Shown here one piece after another: positions 15,620-23,091 of a DNA stretch of 33,705 bases. The stretch spans positions 1-33,705 of the forward strand of contig CANQNM010000004.1 of assembly GCA_947625265.1 (NCBI GenBank). The letters run 5' to 3'. Origin of the DNA: an uncultured Clostridia bacterium (GTDB taxonomy: Bacteria; Bacillota; Clostridia; Oscillospirales; CAG-272). Each line of letters starts with the position of its first letter. The first letter of the stretch is position 1. Under the pieces are notes generated by a model. It did no database searches and was not told the DNA's origin. It saw nothing but the letters and a program-made list of their open reading frames with translations. The translations under genes and the position numbers were made by a program.

Positions 15620-15648
15620 TTGACAATTCTGCGCCAAATTTTTAAAAA
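15620..15648 (+). promoter_or_regulatory. Upstream candidate promoter (P1) of infC operon
   Basis: TTGACA (15620-15625) and TAAAAA (15643-15648) are 17 bp apart, about 50 bp upstream of the perfect promoter P2. The -10 is poor, so P1 may be weak. Confidence 0.4.
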
Positions 15649-15673
15649 AAGTTTTTTAGAAGCAAAAAAATTC

Positions 15674-15702
15674 TTGACAATCCAAAAAATCTGTGCTATA
15701 AT
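15674..15702 (+). promoter_or_regulatory. Consensus extended -10 promoter (P2) of infC-rpmI-rplT
   Basis: TTGACA (15674-15679) and TATAAT (15697-15702) are 17 bp apart, with TG at 15694-15695 forming an extended -10. All elements match consensus. The transcript would begin near 15709 and carry a ~185-nt leader. Confidence 0.9.
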
Positions 15703-15708
15703 CTTCAC

Positions 15709-15894
15709 ACGAAAAAGAAGAAGAGTTTCCGCTCTCACCTGCGCACTGTGTGTGACGATGGGTTTGATAACATCAGGCGATGTGTTCTGACGGACGCCGA
15801 CGAACAGTCGGTGACCGCAGCGCAGTGTCATTGTGTGCGGAGACTGTTGTCTGCGCACTTTTTATTGTATTTTTTGAAAACGAGGTGATTCCCA
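15709..15894 (+). promoter_or_regulatory. infC leader, L20-type autoregulatory attenuator
   Basis: This structured leader precedes infC-rpmI-rplT. It holds a small hairpin CCGAC-GAACA-GTCGG (about 15797-15811) and an intrinsic terminator (15835-15863). The segment CTGCGCACT occurs at both 15739-15747 and 15851-15859. The first copy can therefore pair with the terminator's left arm in place of the second copy, giving two exclusive folds. In Bacillus subtilis the same operon is repressed by L20 binding its leader and promoting termination. The L20 assignment here rests on operon context and fold logic, not on an alignment. Confidence 0.7.
15835..15863 (+). terminator. Attenuator terminator in the infC leader
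   Basis: GTGCGGAGAC (15835-15844) pairs with GTCTGCGCAC (15849-15858) with one mismatch, around loop TGTT. TTTTT and a further T-rich run follow. It ends 31 bases before the infC start codon, so readthrough is needed for expression. Confidence 0.8.
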
Positions 15895-16440
15895 ATCAAA
15901 CCAAAATCTTCCAAAGATATGTACATCAATGAAGAGATCTCACGCGGCGGAGGCATTGCTTTTGGCACAAACGTCAGAGTCGTCGGAGCAAACAACGAGC
16001 AGATCGGTATTGTTCCCCTCTCTCAGGCGCTTGACATGGCATATGAGAAGGATCTGGATCTTGTGCTGATTTCCGCACAGTCCTCCCCGGCAGTTTGCAG
16101 GATCATGGACTATGGAAAGTTCTGTTTTGAACGGGACAAGAAAGAAAAAGAAAACAGAAAAAAACAGCAAAAAGTGGACATCAAGGAAATTCAGCTTTCC
16201 TACAAGATCGACACCAACGATTTCAATACCAAGGTGAATCATGCGCGCAGGTTTCTGGAGGACGGAGACAAGGTGCGGGTGGTGGTTCGCTTTAAAGGCA
16301 GGCAGATGACTCACCAGGAAATCGGGCACGAGTTGCTTTCCAGATTTTCCGGTGCGGTGTCCGACATTGGCATTGTCGACAAAAAACCGGTTCTTGACGG
16401 AAAGAATCTTTCCATGTTCATCGCGCCACAAAAAAAATAA
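15895..16440 (+). CDS. infC: Translation initiation factor IF-3 with apparent AUC start
   Basis: IF-3 binds the 30S subunit, checks start-codon pairing and prevents premature 50S joining. From ATC 15895 it has 181 residues. The N-domain is MYINEEI...FGTNVRVVGANNEQIGIVPL, followed by a lysine-rich linker (DKKEKENRKKQQK) and the C-domain with KEIQLSYKIDTNDF and FKGRQMTHQEIG. Start choice: GAGGTGA (15882-15888) is ideally placed for ATC 15895. The first ATG (15919) is 30 bases from that site and has none of its own. In-frame TGA 15886-15888 closes the frame upstream. A non-AUG start is typical of infC and lets IF-3 repress its own translation. Confidence 0.93.
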   Translation: MKPKSSKDMYINEEISRGGGIAFGTNVRVVGANNEQIGIVPLSQALDMAYEKDLDLVLISAQSSPAVCRIMDYGKFCFERDKKEKENRKKQQKVDIKEIQLSYKIDTNDFNTKVNHARRFLEDGDKVRVVVRFKGRQMTHQEIGHELLSRFSGAVSDIGIVDKKPVLDGKNLSMFIAPQKK

Positions 16441-16482
16441 GAAGGATTGCGGAACGCACTATATCGAAAGGGGTATATAACC

Positions 16483-16680
16483 ATGCAAAAGATCAAGACG
16501 CACAAAGCCTCCGCTAAAAGATTTTCTCTGACCAAAAGCGGAAAGGTAAAAATGAACCATTCGCAGCACCGCCACAATCTGGGCCTCAAAACGGCAAAGC
16601 GCAAAAGATCGCTCCGCACTGGCACCTATCTGAGCGAATCCATGGCGCCCACGATTAAAACATTGATTCAAAAGTTCTGA
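16483..16680 (+). CDS. rpmI: 50S ribosomal protein L35
   Basis: A 65-residue basic protein matching bL35: KIKTHKASAKRFSLTKSGKVK, HNLGLKTAKRKRSLR and a C-terminal IKTLIQKF. Start at ATG 16483 with AAAGGGG about 10 bases upstream; an in-frame ATG at 16447 would add 12 residues foreign to the family. Second gene of infC-rpmI-rplT, whose order is conserved across bacteria. It is expected to share the leader control of infC. Confidence 0.97.
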   Translation: MQKIKTHKASAKRFSLTKSGKVKMNHSQHRHNLGLKTAKRKRSLRTGTYLSESMAPTIKTLIQKF

Positions 16681-16713
16681 TTTATTTGACTCGAGAAGCA
16701 GGAGGATACAGAA

Positions 16714-17067
16714 ATGGCAAGAGTGAAAGGCGCGATGATGACGCGCAAAAGAAGAAATAGAGTTTTAAAGGCTGCGAAAGGCTACTGGGGTTCCAAGTCC
16801 AAACACTTTAAGATGGCCAAACAAGCCGTCATGAAGAGCGGCAACTATGCTTTTATCGGGAGGAAACTCAAGAAAAGAGATTTCCGTTCTCTGTGGATCA
16901 CCAGAATTTCCGCGCAGGCAAAGATCAACGGGATGAATTATTCTCAGTTCATGCACGGTCTGAAGAAAGCAGGCGTCACCATGAACAGAAAAATGCTTGC
17001 GGAACTGGCGGTCTCTGACAAGGTTGCCTTTGCTTCCCTCGTCGAAACGGCAAAGGCCGCGCTCTAA
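16714..17067 (+). CDS. rplT: 50S ribosomal protein L20
   Basis: A 117-residue protein matching bL20: [29 protein letters not shown] (shown in part), [19 protein letters not shown] and [10 protein letters not shown]. It binds 23S rRNA early in 50S assembly and, in Bacillus, represses its own operon through the infC leader. A strong AGGAGGA site lies 8 bases before the ATG. Last gene of the operon, followed by a terminator 11 bp after the stop. Confidence 0.98.
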   Translation: MARVKGAMMTRKRRNRVLKAAKGYWGSKSKHFKMAKQAVMKSGNYAFIGRKLKKRDFRSLWITRISAQAKINGMNYSQFMHGLKKAGVTMNRKMLAELAVSDKVAFASLVETAKAAL

Positions 17068-17078
17068 ACAGAATATTC

Positions 17079-17116
17079 GCCGGGGCTGTCGCTTTTTGTG
17101 GCAGCTCCGGTATTTT
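17079..17116 (+). terminator. Rho-independent terminator after rplT
   Basis: GCCGGGGCTGTCGC (17079-17092) pairs with GTGGCAGCTCCGGT (17098-17111) with several G-U pairs around a TTTTT loop, followed by ATTTT. It separates the ribosomal operon from the SpoU/dprA/topA genes. Confidence 0.8.
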
Positions 17117-17171
17117 AAAAAACAAGCGTTGCGTTTAAAATCACATAGAAGGATACACAGAGCGGTCGCAT

Positions 17172-17984
17172 ATGATGGAATACATATCGAGCAGACAGAA
17201 TCCCAGGATCCTTGAAGCCGTTGCTTTAAAAAATCGTAAAAACCGTAAAGAAAAACACTTATTTTTCTTTGAGGGAAAAAAACTTCTCGCCGAGGCCGTA
17301 AAGCGCGAGGTACCCCTTGTCGCGCTTTTTTTAAGACAGGATGCCAAAGAAGCGGTAGGAATACTTCTTTCCGAACTCCCGACGGACTGTAAAATTTACG
17401 AAGTCTCCCCGAGCGTTTACGAAAAACTGACCGAAGAAAACTCTCCGGAGGGTATTTTTTGCGTCGCAAAAACTATTGACAAATATCACAAATTTGCTAC
17501 AATAGATTATACTTATGAGAAACTCCCGAATGATTCGCGTACTTTACTGATGGCGGTTTCCATACAGGATCCGGGGAATTTGGGCAATATCATGCGCAGT
17601 TGTGCCGCTTTCGACTGCGGGGGACTGATTGTCACGGCCGACTGCGCCGATCCTTATGCATCCAAGACCGTGCGCGCTTCCATGGGCGCCGTGTTTGATC
17701 TCCCAATGTATATGACGGATAATCCGCAGAGAACTATTGAAACTCTGAGAAGGAAAGGTTACGCGGTTTACGGCGGAGCGCTGGACCGTGACGCTGTTCC
17801 TCTTGAAAAACTGTCCTTTAGCAGTTCTTGCTGTTTCCTTGTGGGCAATGAAGGACACGGCATTCCCAAGGATCTTCTGGCATCCTGCACAGGAAAGGTG
17901 TTCATCCCAATAACCGAAAGGACAGAATCTCTGAACGCCTCCGTCGCAGCGGCAATTCTTTTATACCATCGCTTCAAAAAGTAA
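17172..17984 (+). CDS. TrmH/SpoU-family rRNA 2'-O-methyltransferase
   Basis: A 270-residue SPOUT methyltransferase of the type often found after rplT in Firmicutes. The N-terminal substrate-binding domain (about 1-105) begins ISSRQNPRILEAVALKNRKN and includes FFFEGKKLLAEAV and SPEGIFCVA. In the knotted domain, motif 1 is IQDPGNLGNIMRSCAAF (about 131-147), motif 2 FLVGNEGHGIPKDLL (about 220) and motif 3 ESLNASVAAAILLY (about 252). The start is one of two adjacent ATGs (17172 or 17175) with only a weak GAGCGG upstream. It is paralogous to the 14830 gene but has a clearly different N-domain. The precise rRNA target is not predictable. Confidence 0.88.
   Translation: MMEYISSRQNPRILEAVALKNRKNRKEKHLFFFEGKKLLAEAVKREVPLVALFLRQDAKEAVGILLSELPTDCKIYEVSPSVYEKLTEENSPEGIFCVAKTIDKYHKFATIDYTYEKLPNDSRTLLMAVSIQDPGNLGNIMRSCAAFDCGGLIVTADCADPYASKTVRASMGAVFDLPMYMTDNPQRTIETLRRKGYAVYGGALDRDAVPLEKLSFSSSCCFLVGNEGHGIPKDLLASCTGKVFIPITERTESLNASVAAAILLYHRFKK
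17476..17503 (+). promoter_or_regulatory. Possible internal promoter within the SpoU gene
   Basis: TTGACA (17476-17481) lies 16 bp from TACAAT (17498-17503), with TG at 17495-17496 as an extended -10. It sits inside the coding region about 500 bp before dprA, and could drive dprA-topA independently. Coding-sequence coincidence is possible. Confidence 0.4.
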
Positions 17985-18007
17985 AAATATAAAGGGGGGA
18001 GAACAAT

Positions 18008-19279
18008 ATGTCGCACAGTCATATTCTTTACTGGATCTGGTTAAGTCTCTGCGTTTCTCCGGGAAGCAAAGATTCCGATATTCTTCTTGAATATTTCGAT
18101 GAAAGCGCGCAAAAGATTTATGAGGCGGAAGACCAAGAATACGATCTGTTGGATCTGGCAGAGGACGTCAAAGCACGGTTGAAACGGAAGGATTCCGAAG
18201 AAGCGCGAAAGATCTTTTATTGGTGCCGGGAACATGACGTGCAAATCCTGGCATATGACGATCCTCAATTCCCCGCAAGGCTGCGGCGCATCGGCAAACG
18301 GCCGGTTCTATTGTACTGCAAAGGCAAGAAAATGGATTTCAACGATAATTTGCTTCTGGCCATGGTGGGCACAAGACGCATGTCCTCCTACGGCGAGCGC
18401 ACTGCCTACACCATCGCCCATGACGTTTGCTGCGCGGGTGCAATAGTGGTTTCGGGGATGGCGGCGGGCGTTGACTCCGTGTGTCATAGAGGCGCGCTGG
18501 ACGCCGGTGGAGACACCATAGCGATTTTAGGCTGCGGTATTGATATTACCTACCCCAAACAGAATCTTGACCTGATGCTGGAACTTGAGAAAAAGGGATT
18601 GGTGATCAGTGAATTCAAACCGGGAACAAGACCCGGAAAAAGCACTTTCCCCATTCGAAACAGGATCATCAGCGGAATTTGTCAGGGAACACTGGTCATT
18701 GAAGGAGATAAATCCAGCGGAGCAATGATCACCGCAAGATGTGCTGTCTCCCAAGGCCGCGATCTTTTCGCACTTCCGGGTATGGTAGGGGAACAGAACA
18801 GCGAAGGCACCAACGCACTTCTGAGAAACGGCGCCACGCCTGTGACCAATGCCGCGGAACTTTTGTCCGACTACAGCATTCTCTACCCCAACAAAATTTT
18901 TGTGGAACGCATTCCGGTATTCAGACCGGAGATTCTTCTCACGCCCGCGAAGATTCCCGGTTCCGTCAAAGAAAAAGCCGATAACTGCCCCGCTCCCTCA
19001 CAAAAAAAGAATGTAAAGAGGGCCAAAACTGAAGAACCGAAATCAGCCACGTCGGCAAACTGTACCGACAGCCAACCCGAAAAGGACTGCCCAAAGGATC
19101 TTACCGAGGAATGCCAGATCCTGTTTAAACTTCTGGACAAGGAGAATCGTCCGTTATCCGCCGATCAACTCTCCGCAATGAGCGGTTTAAACGTTCCCTC
19201 GGTTATGACGTCTCTGACAATTTTAGCAATCAAAGACTGTATTACCGCTCTCCCCGGCGGTCGGTTTATTTTAAAATAG
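18008..19279 (+). CDS. dprA: DNA-processing protein DprA
   Basis: A 423-residue member of the DprA/Smf family, which loads RecA on incoming single-stranded DNA in natural transformation and binds single-stranded DNA more generally. An N-terminal helical part (about 1-75) is followed by the Rossmann-like domain, with FPARLRRIGKRPVLLYCKG, MVGTRRMSSYG and VVSGMAAGVDSVCHRGAL. ILGCGIDITYP, FPIRNRIISGI and SGAMITARCAVSQGRDLFALPG complete it. A polar linker (about 320-365) leads to a C-terminal winged helix (RPLSADQLSAMSGLNVPSVM). The ATG follows a GGGGGGAG site. It lies upstream of topA, a conserved neighbour in Firmicutes. Confidence 0.95.
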   Translation: MSHSHILYWIWLSLCVSPGSKDSDILLEYFDESAQKIYEAEDQEYDLLDLAEDVKARLKRKDSEEARKIFYWCREHDVQILAYDDPQFPARLRRIGKRPVLLYCKGKKMDFNDNLLLAMVGTRRMSSYGERTAYTIAHDVCCAGAIVVSGMAAGVDSVCHRGALDAGGDTIAILGCGIDITYPKQNLDLMLELEKKGLVISEFKPGTRPGKSTFPIRNRIISGICQGTLVIEGDKSSGAMITARCAVSQGRDLFALPGMVGEQNSEGTNALLRNGATPVTNAAELLSDYSILYPNKIFVERIPVFRPEILLTPAKIPGSVKEKADNCPAPSQKKNVKRAKTEEPKSATSANCTDSQPEKDCPKDLTEECQILFKLLDKENRPLSADQLSAMSGLNVPSVMTSLTILAIKDCITALPGGRFILK

Positions 19280-19330
19280 TGACATTTCACAGCCGCGGCA
19301 TGCACGTAAAAACTGAAAGGAATTTTTTCT

Positions 19331-21589
19331 ATGTCAAATCTTGTGATCATCGAATCCCCTACCAAAGCCGCTAACCTCAAAAGTTATCTTGGCTCGGGAT
19401 ACAAGGTGATGGCGTCGGTAGGTCATGTGCGCGATCTGCCAAAATCCACTCTGGGCGTGGATACTGAAGACGGTTTTAAAGCGCATTTCATCAATATCAG
19501 AGGAAAGGGTGAATTGATCAAAGGGTTGCAAAAGGAGGCCAAAAAGGCAGGCACCGTCTATCTTGCAACCGACCCGGACCGTGAAGGGGAAGCCATCGCG
19601 TGGCATCTTTGTACGGCGTTAAAACTCGACCCTGCCAAAACCAGGCGAATCACATTCAACGAAGTAACCAAAACAGCGGTGAAAAACGCCATCAAACATC
19701 CAAGAAACATTGATATGGATCTGGTGAATTCTCAGATGGCGCGGCGAATTCTCGATCGGATTGTGGGCTATAAACTCTCCCCCTACCTCTGGAAAACCGT
19801 ACGCAGCGGCATTTCTGCGGGTAGAGTTCAGTCGGTGGCAACCCGCATGATCGTAGAACGTGAAAAAGAGATTCAATCTTTCGTGCCAAAAGAATACTGG
19901 ACGATCACCGCGCAACTGGAATGCGACAAAAAAACTTTTTATGCGCGTTTCTACGGAAAAGACGGAAAAAAGATTGATCTGAAAAATCAGAATGAGACAG
20001 ATAAAATCGTCGAAGCGATGCGCGATGCGCCTTTTACCGTAACCGGCGTGAAGAAAACGGTAAAGTTCAGAAATCCGGCTCCTCCCTTTACCACCTCTAC
20101 CATGCAGCAGGATGCCCATAAAAAATTGGGATTTTCCTCAGCTAAGACCATGAAGATCGCACAGGAACTGTATGAAGGTGTGAATTTGGGCGCCGAAAAC
20201 GGCGGTGTAAGCGGCTTGATCACTTACATGCGTACAGACTCCGTCCGTATTTCGGATGAAGCCTATGCATCGGCAAAAGAATATATTTCAGATTTCTATG
20301 GAAAGAATTACCTTCCGTCCGAAAGACGCGTCTACAAGACAAAATCGGGCGCTCAGGATGCTCATGAGGCAATCCGCGCGGTGGATCCTTTGAAAACGCC
20401 GGAAACGGTGAAAAAATATCTCTCTGCCGATCAGTACAAACTGTACAAACTGATCTGGTCCAGATTCATTGCCAGTCAGATGTCCTCCGCCTCCTACGAT
20501 ACCGTTTCGGCGGAACTTGTATGCGCCGGATATCTCTTCAGGGCCAGCGGCAGCCTTCTAAGTTTTCAGGGATATCTGTCGGTGTACGAGGACAGCGGGG
20601 ATGCCGATGAGGATTCGCCGGTCGGATTGCTCCCGGAACTGTCGTCAGGGCAAAAAATTCCCATGGGGAAAATCCTTCCGGAACAGCATTTTACAGATCC
20701 CCCGCCGCGATTCAACGAGGGGTCGCTCATCCGATTTCTTGAGGAAAAGGGCATTGGAAGGCCCTCCACTTTTGCGACCATCGTCACCACCATCATCCAA
20801 AGAGGATATGTAAAACATGAGGGAAAATCGCTTGTTCCCACCGATCTTGGCATCGCTACCAACAAATTGATGATGGAAAATTTTCCTGACGTAGTCGACT
20901 ACGGTTTTACTGCACACATGGAAGAGCAACTGGACAACATTGAAAACGGCGGCGCCGATATGGTTTCCATTCTCTCGGAGTTTTACATTCCCTTTGAAAA
21001 AAATCTTGAAAAGGCGATGAACGAATCTGAGAAAAATAAAATTGAAATCGCGCCAGAGCAGACCGACATCATCTGCGAAAAATGCGGTGCCAGAATGGTG
21101 GTAAAAAACGGGAGATTCGGAAAATTCGCCGCCTGTCCCAACTATCCGGAGTGCAAAAACACCAAACCGCTGAACAAAGACGGGAAAACGCCCAGAGAAC
21201 CCGCGCAAACAACCGTCGCTGAGGGCATGATTTGCGAAAAATGCGGCGGAAAAATGGTGATTCGACAGGGACGTTACGGAAGTTTTTACGCCTGTGAAAA
21301 CTACCCGAAATGCACCTACACCAAGCAACCTACCACTGAACTGGATGTGTCCTGCCCTCTCTGCGGCAAAAAAATCGCCATCAGGCGGAGTCGCGGTAAA
21401 GGCGTTTTCTACAGCTGCAGCGGATATCCGAAATGCGATTTCTCTTCTTGGGACCGACCGACCAACAAGATCTGCCCACGGTGTAAGGGAATGCTTTTTG
21501 AGAAAAAAGGAAAGAACATCCTTGTATGCCGCACACCGGACTGCGCTTACCAAGAGCCGCTCGAACCTTCTGAAAAGGAAAAAGGTTGA
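19331..21589 (+). CDS. topA: DNA topoisomerase I (type IA)
   Basis: A 752-residue enzyme that relaxes negative supercoils by passing one strand through a transient single-strand break. The TOPRIM domain comes first (LVIIESPTKAANLKSYLG; the acidic DPDREGEA at 81-88). The active-site Tyr299 is in SGLITYMRTDSVRIS, and FNEGSLIRFLEEKGIGRPST (about 460-480) is conserved. The C-terminus carries four Cys4-type zinc ribbons (CEKCGARM...CPNYPEC, CEKCGGKM...CENYPKC, CPLCGKKI...CSGYPKC, CPRCKGML...CRTPDC). The ATG follows AAAGGAA. It lies 51 bp after dprA, with trmFO next, matching the common Firmicutes dprA-topA-trmFO order. Confidence 0.98.
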   Translation: MSNLVIIESPTKAANLKSYLGSGYKVMASVGHVRDLPKSTLGVDTEDGFKAHFINIRGKGELIKGLQKEAKKAGTVYLATDPDREGEAIAWHLCTALKLDPAKTRRITFNEVTKTAVKNAIKHPRNIDMDLVNSQMARRILDRIVGYKLSPYLWKTVRSGISAGRVQSVATRMIVEREKEIQSFVPKEYWTITAQLECDKKTFYARFYGKDGKKIDLKNQNETDKIVEAMRDAPFTVTGVKKTVKFRNPAPPFTTSTMQQDAHKKLGFSSAKTMKIAQELYEGVNLGAENGGVSGLITYMRTDSVRISDEAYASAKEYISDFYGKNYLPSERRVYKTKSGAQDAHEAIRAVDPLKTPETVKKYLSADQYKLYKLIWSRFIASQMSSASYDTVSAELVCAGYLFRASGSLLSFQGYLSVYEDSGDADEDSPVGLLPELSSGQKIPMGKILPEQHFTDPPPRFNEGSLIRFLEEKGIGRPSTFATIVTTIIQRGYVKHEGKSLVPTDLGIATNKLMMENFPDVVDYGFTAHMEEQLDNIENGGADMVSILSEFYIPFEKNLEKAMNESEKNKIEIAPEQTDIICEKCGARMVVKNGRFGKFAACPNYPECKNTKPLNKDGKTPREPAQTTVAEGMICEKCGGKMVIRQGRYGSFYACENYPKCTYTKQPTTELDVSCPLCGKKIAIRRSRGKGVFYSCSGYPKCDFSSWDRPTNKICPRCKGMLFEKKGKNILVCRTPDCAYQEPLEPSEKEKG

Positions 21590-21693
21590 ATAAACGCTTA
21601 CTAAGCATTTTTGATTTCCGATTTTGTGGATTTCACCGTCCTACCGTCAACGGTTTTGTATCAAAAACCGAAACAATTCCTAAGAAAGGAAAC

Positions 21694-21709
21694 TTTCGCC
21701 TTAGCGAAA
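21694..21709 (+). other. Hairpin between ribosome binding site and trmFO start
   Basis: TTTCGC-CTTA-GCGAAA forms a perfect 6-bp hairpin with a 4-base loop. It lies between an AAAGGA site (21685-21690) and the trmFO start region. If folded, it brings that site within 6 bases of the in-frame GTG at 21713. Confidence 0.5.
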
Positions 21710-21724
21710 ACCGTGGTTATAGAT

Positions 21725-23071
21725 ATGAGCGTCCCTTCCATTCATGTGATCGGCGCAGGACTCGCGGGATGTGAGGCCGCCTATCAGGCGGCAAGTATGG
21801 GCGTGAAGGTTTTTCTTCACGAAATGAAACCTCAAAAAAAGACACCCGCCCACCGCACAGATCTCTTTGCGGAGTTGTGCTGTTCCAATTCGCTTCGCTC
21901 GGAAATTCCGGAAAATGCCGTAGGATTACTGAAAAAGGAACTGGCTGCAATGGGAAGCCTGATTATGGAGGCGGCGTTTCATACAAGGGTTCCCGCCGGT
22001 TCTTCTCTTGCCGTTGACCGCGACAAATTCTCCCGGTATATCACCGAAAGAATAAAAAACCATCCGGCCATCACTGTTTTGGAAGAGGAATGTTCTTCCC
22101 CTCCAAAAGACGGCGTCACTGTCATTGCAACGGGTCCCCTGACTTCTGAACCTCTTTCAAAATATATTTCAGACCTTGTGGGCGGTGAAAAACTTCATTT
22201 TTTTGACGCGGCGGCACCCATTGTAGATGCTTCTACCATTGACATGTCCAAAGTTTTTGTCGCCTCTCGCTACGGAAAGGGCGAGGCGTGCTATATTAAC
22301 TGCCCCATGGACAGGGAGCAGTACGATGCTTTTTACTGTGCGCTCATCAGTGCGGAAGAAGCGCCGCTCAAAGAATTTGACAGGGAAAGCCAACAGGAAC
22401 TTACAGTCTTTGAAGGCTGTATGCCAATCGAAGTCATGGCAAAGAGAGGCTACGGGACGCTTTTGTACGGACCGATGAAACCCGTGGGGCTCCCGTTGCC
22501 CCAAACGGGCAAAGAAGCGTATGCCATTCTCCAACTGCGGCAAGAAAACCTTGAAAAAACCATGTACAACCTGGTAGGCTTTCAGACGCACCTGACCTTT
22601 CCTGCGCAAAAAAGAGTATTTCGGATGATCCCCGGCCTTGAGAACGCCGAATTTCTGCGCTACGGCGTGATGCACCGCAACACCTTTCTCAATTCCCCAA
22701 AAATTCTGGATGAAACATATTGTGTAAAAAACAGTGAAAATCTTTATTTTGCCGGACAAATCACCGGCGTTGAAGGATATATCGAATCTGCGGGATCAGG
22801 CATGGTAGCGGGAATAAACGCCGCGCGCAAGGCCTTGGGCATGACGAAACTGGTATTTGAACCTATTTGTGAACTGGGCGCCATGGCGCACTATGTATCC
22901 CATGGTGCCATTGGGGATTTTCAACCGATGAATGCCAATTTCGGCATCATCGCCCCTCTTGAAAAAAAGATAAAAGGCGGAAAACAGGCAAGAAATTGCG
23001 CCTATGTTTTGAGATCCCTTTCATACATTGAAAACGTCAGCAAGAAAGTCAAAGAAGAATCTCAAGCCTGA
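21725..23071 (+). CDS. trmFO: tRNA (uracil-54) methyltransferase TrmFO, folate-dependent
   Basis: A 448-residue flavoprotein that makes 5-methyluridine at tRNA position 54, using methylene-tetrahydrofolate as carbon donor. The FAD-binding start is HVIGAGLAGCEAAYQAAS. Then come MKPQKKTPAHRTDLFAEL, CCSNSLRSEIPENAVG with the catalytic Cys pair region, VPAGSSLAVDR, FEGCMPIEVMAKRG and a C-terminal GVEGYIESAGSG. Length is normal. ATG 21725 fits the family N-terminus but has no nearby binding site. GTG 21713, four codons earlier, is an alternative if the intervening hairpin folds. The frame is open to 21611 without homology. It follows topA by about 135 bp; plsX follows by 20 bp. Confidence 0.95.
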   Translation: MSVPSIHVIGAGLAGCEAAYQAASMGVKVFLHEMKPQKKTPAHRTDLFAELCCSNSLRSEIPENAVGLLKKELAAMGSLIMEAAFHTRVPAGSSLAVDRDKFSRYITERIKNHPAITVLEEECSSPPKDGVTVIATGPLTSEPLSKYISDLVGGEKLHFFDAAAPIVDASTIDMSKVFVASRYGKGEACYINCPMDREQYDAFYCALISAEEAPLKEFDRESQQELTVFEGCMPIEVMAKRGYGTLLYGPMKPVGLPLPQTGKEAYAILQLRQENLEKTMYNLVGFQTHLTFPAQKRVFRMIPGLENAEFLRYGVMHRNTFLNSPKILDETYCVKNSENLYFAGQITGVEGYIESAGSGMVAGINAARKALGMTKLVFEPICELGAMAHYVSHGAIGDFQPMNANFGIIAPLEKKIKGGKQARNCAYVLRSLSYIENVSKKVKEESQA

Positions 23072-23091
23072 AACACGGAAGGAGAGTGTAT

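Noticed and set aside
20645..21553. A 302-codon minus-strand open frame
   Set aside because: Reverse-frame shadow of the topA C-terminal zinc-ribbon region.
21650..21669. Hairpin CGGTTTT / AAAACCG after topA as a terminator
   Set aside because: It has no following T-run on the plus strand, and trmFO is probably read from the same message.
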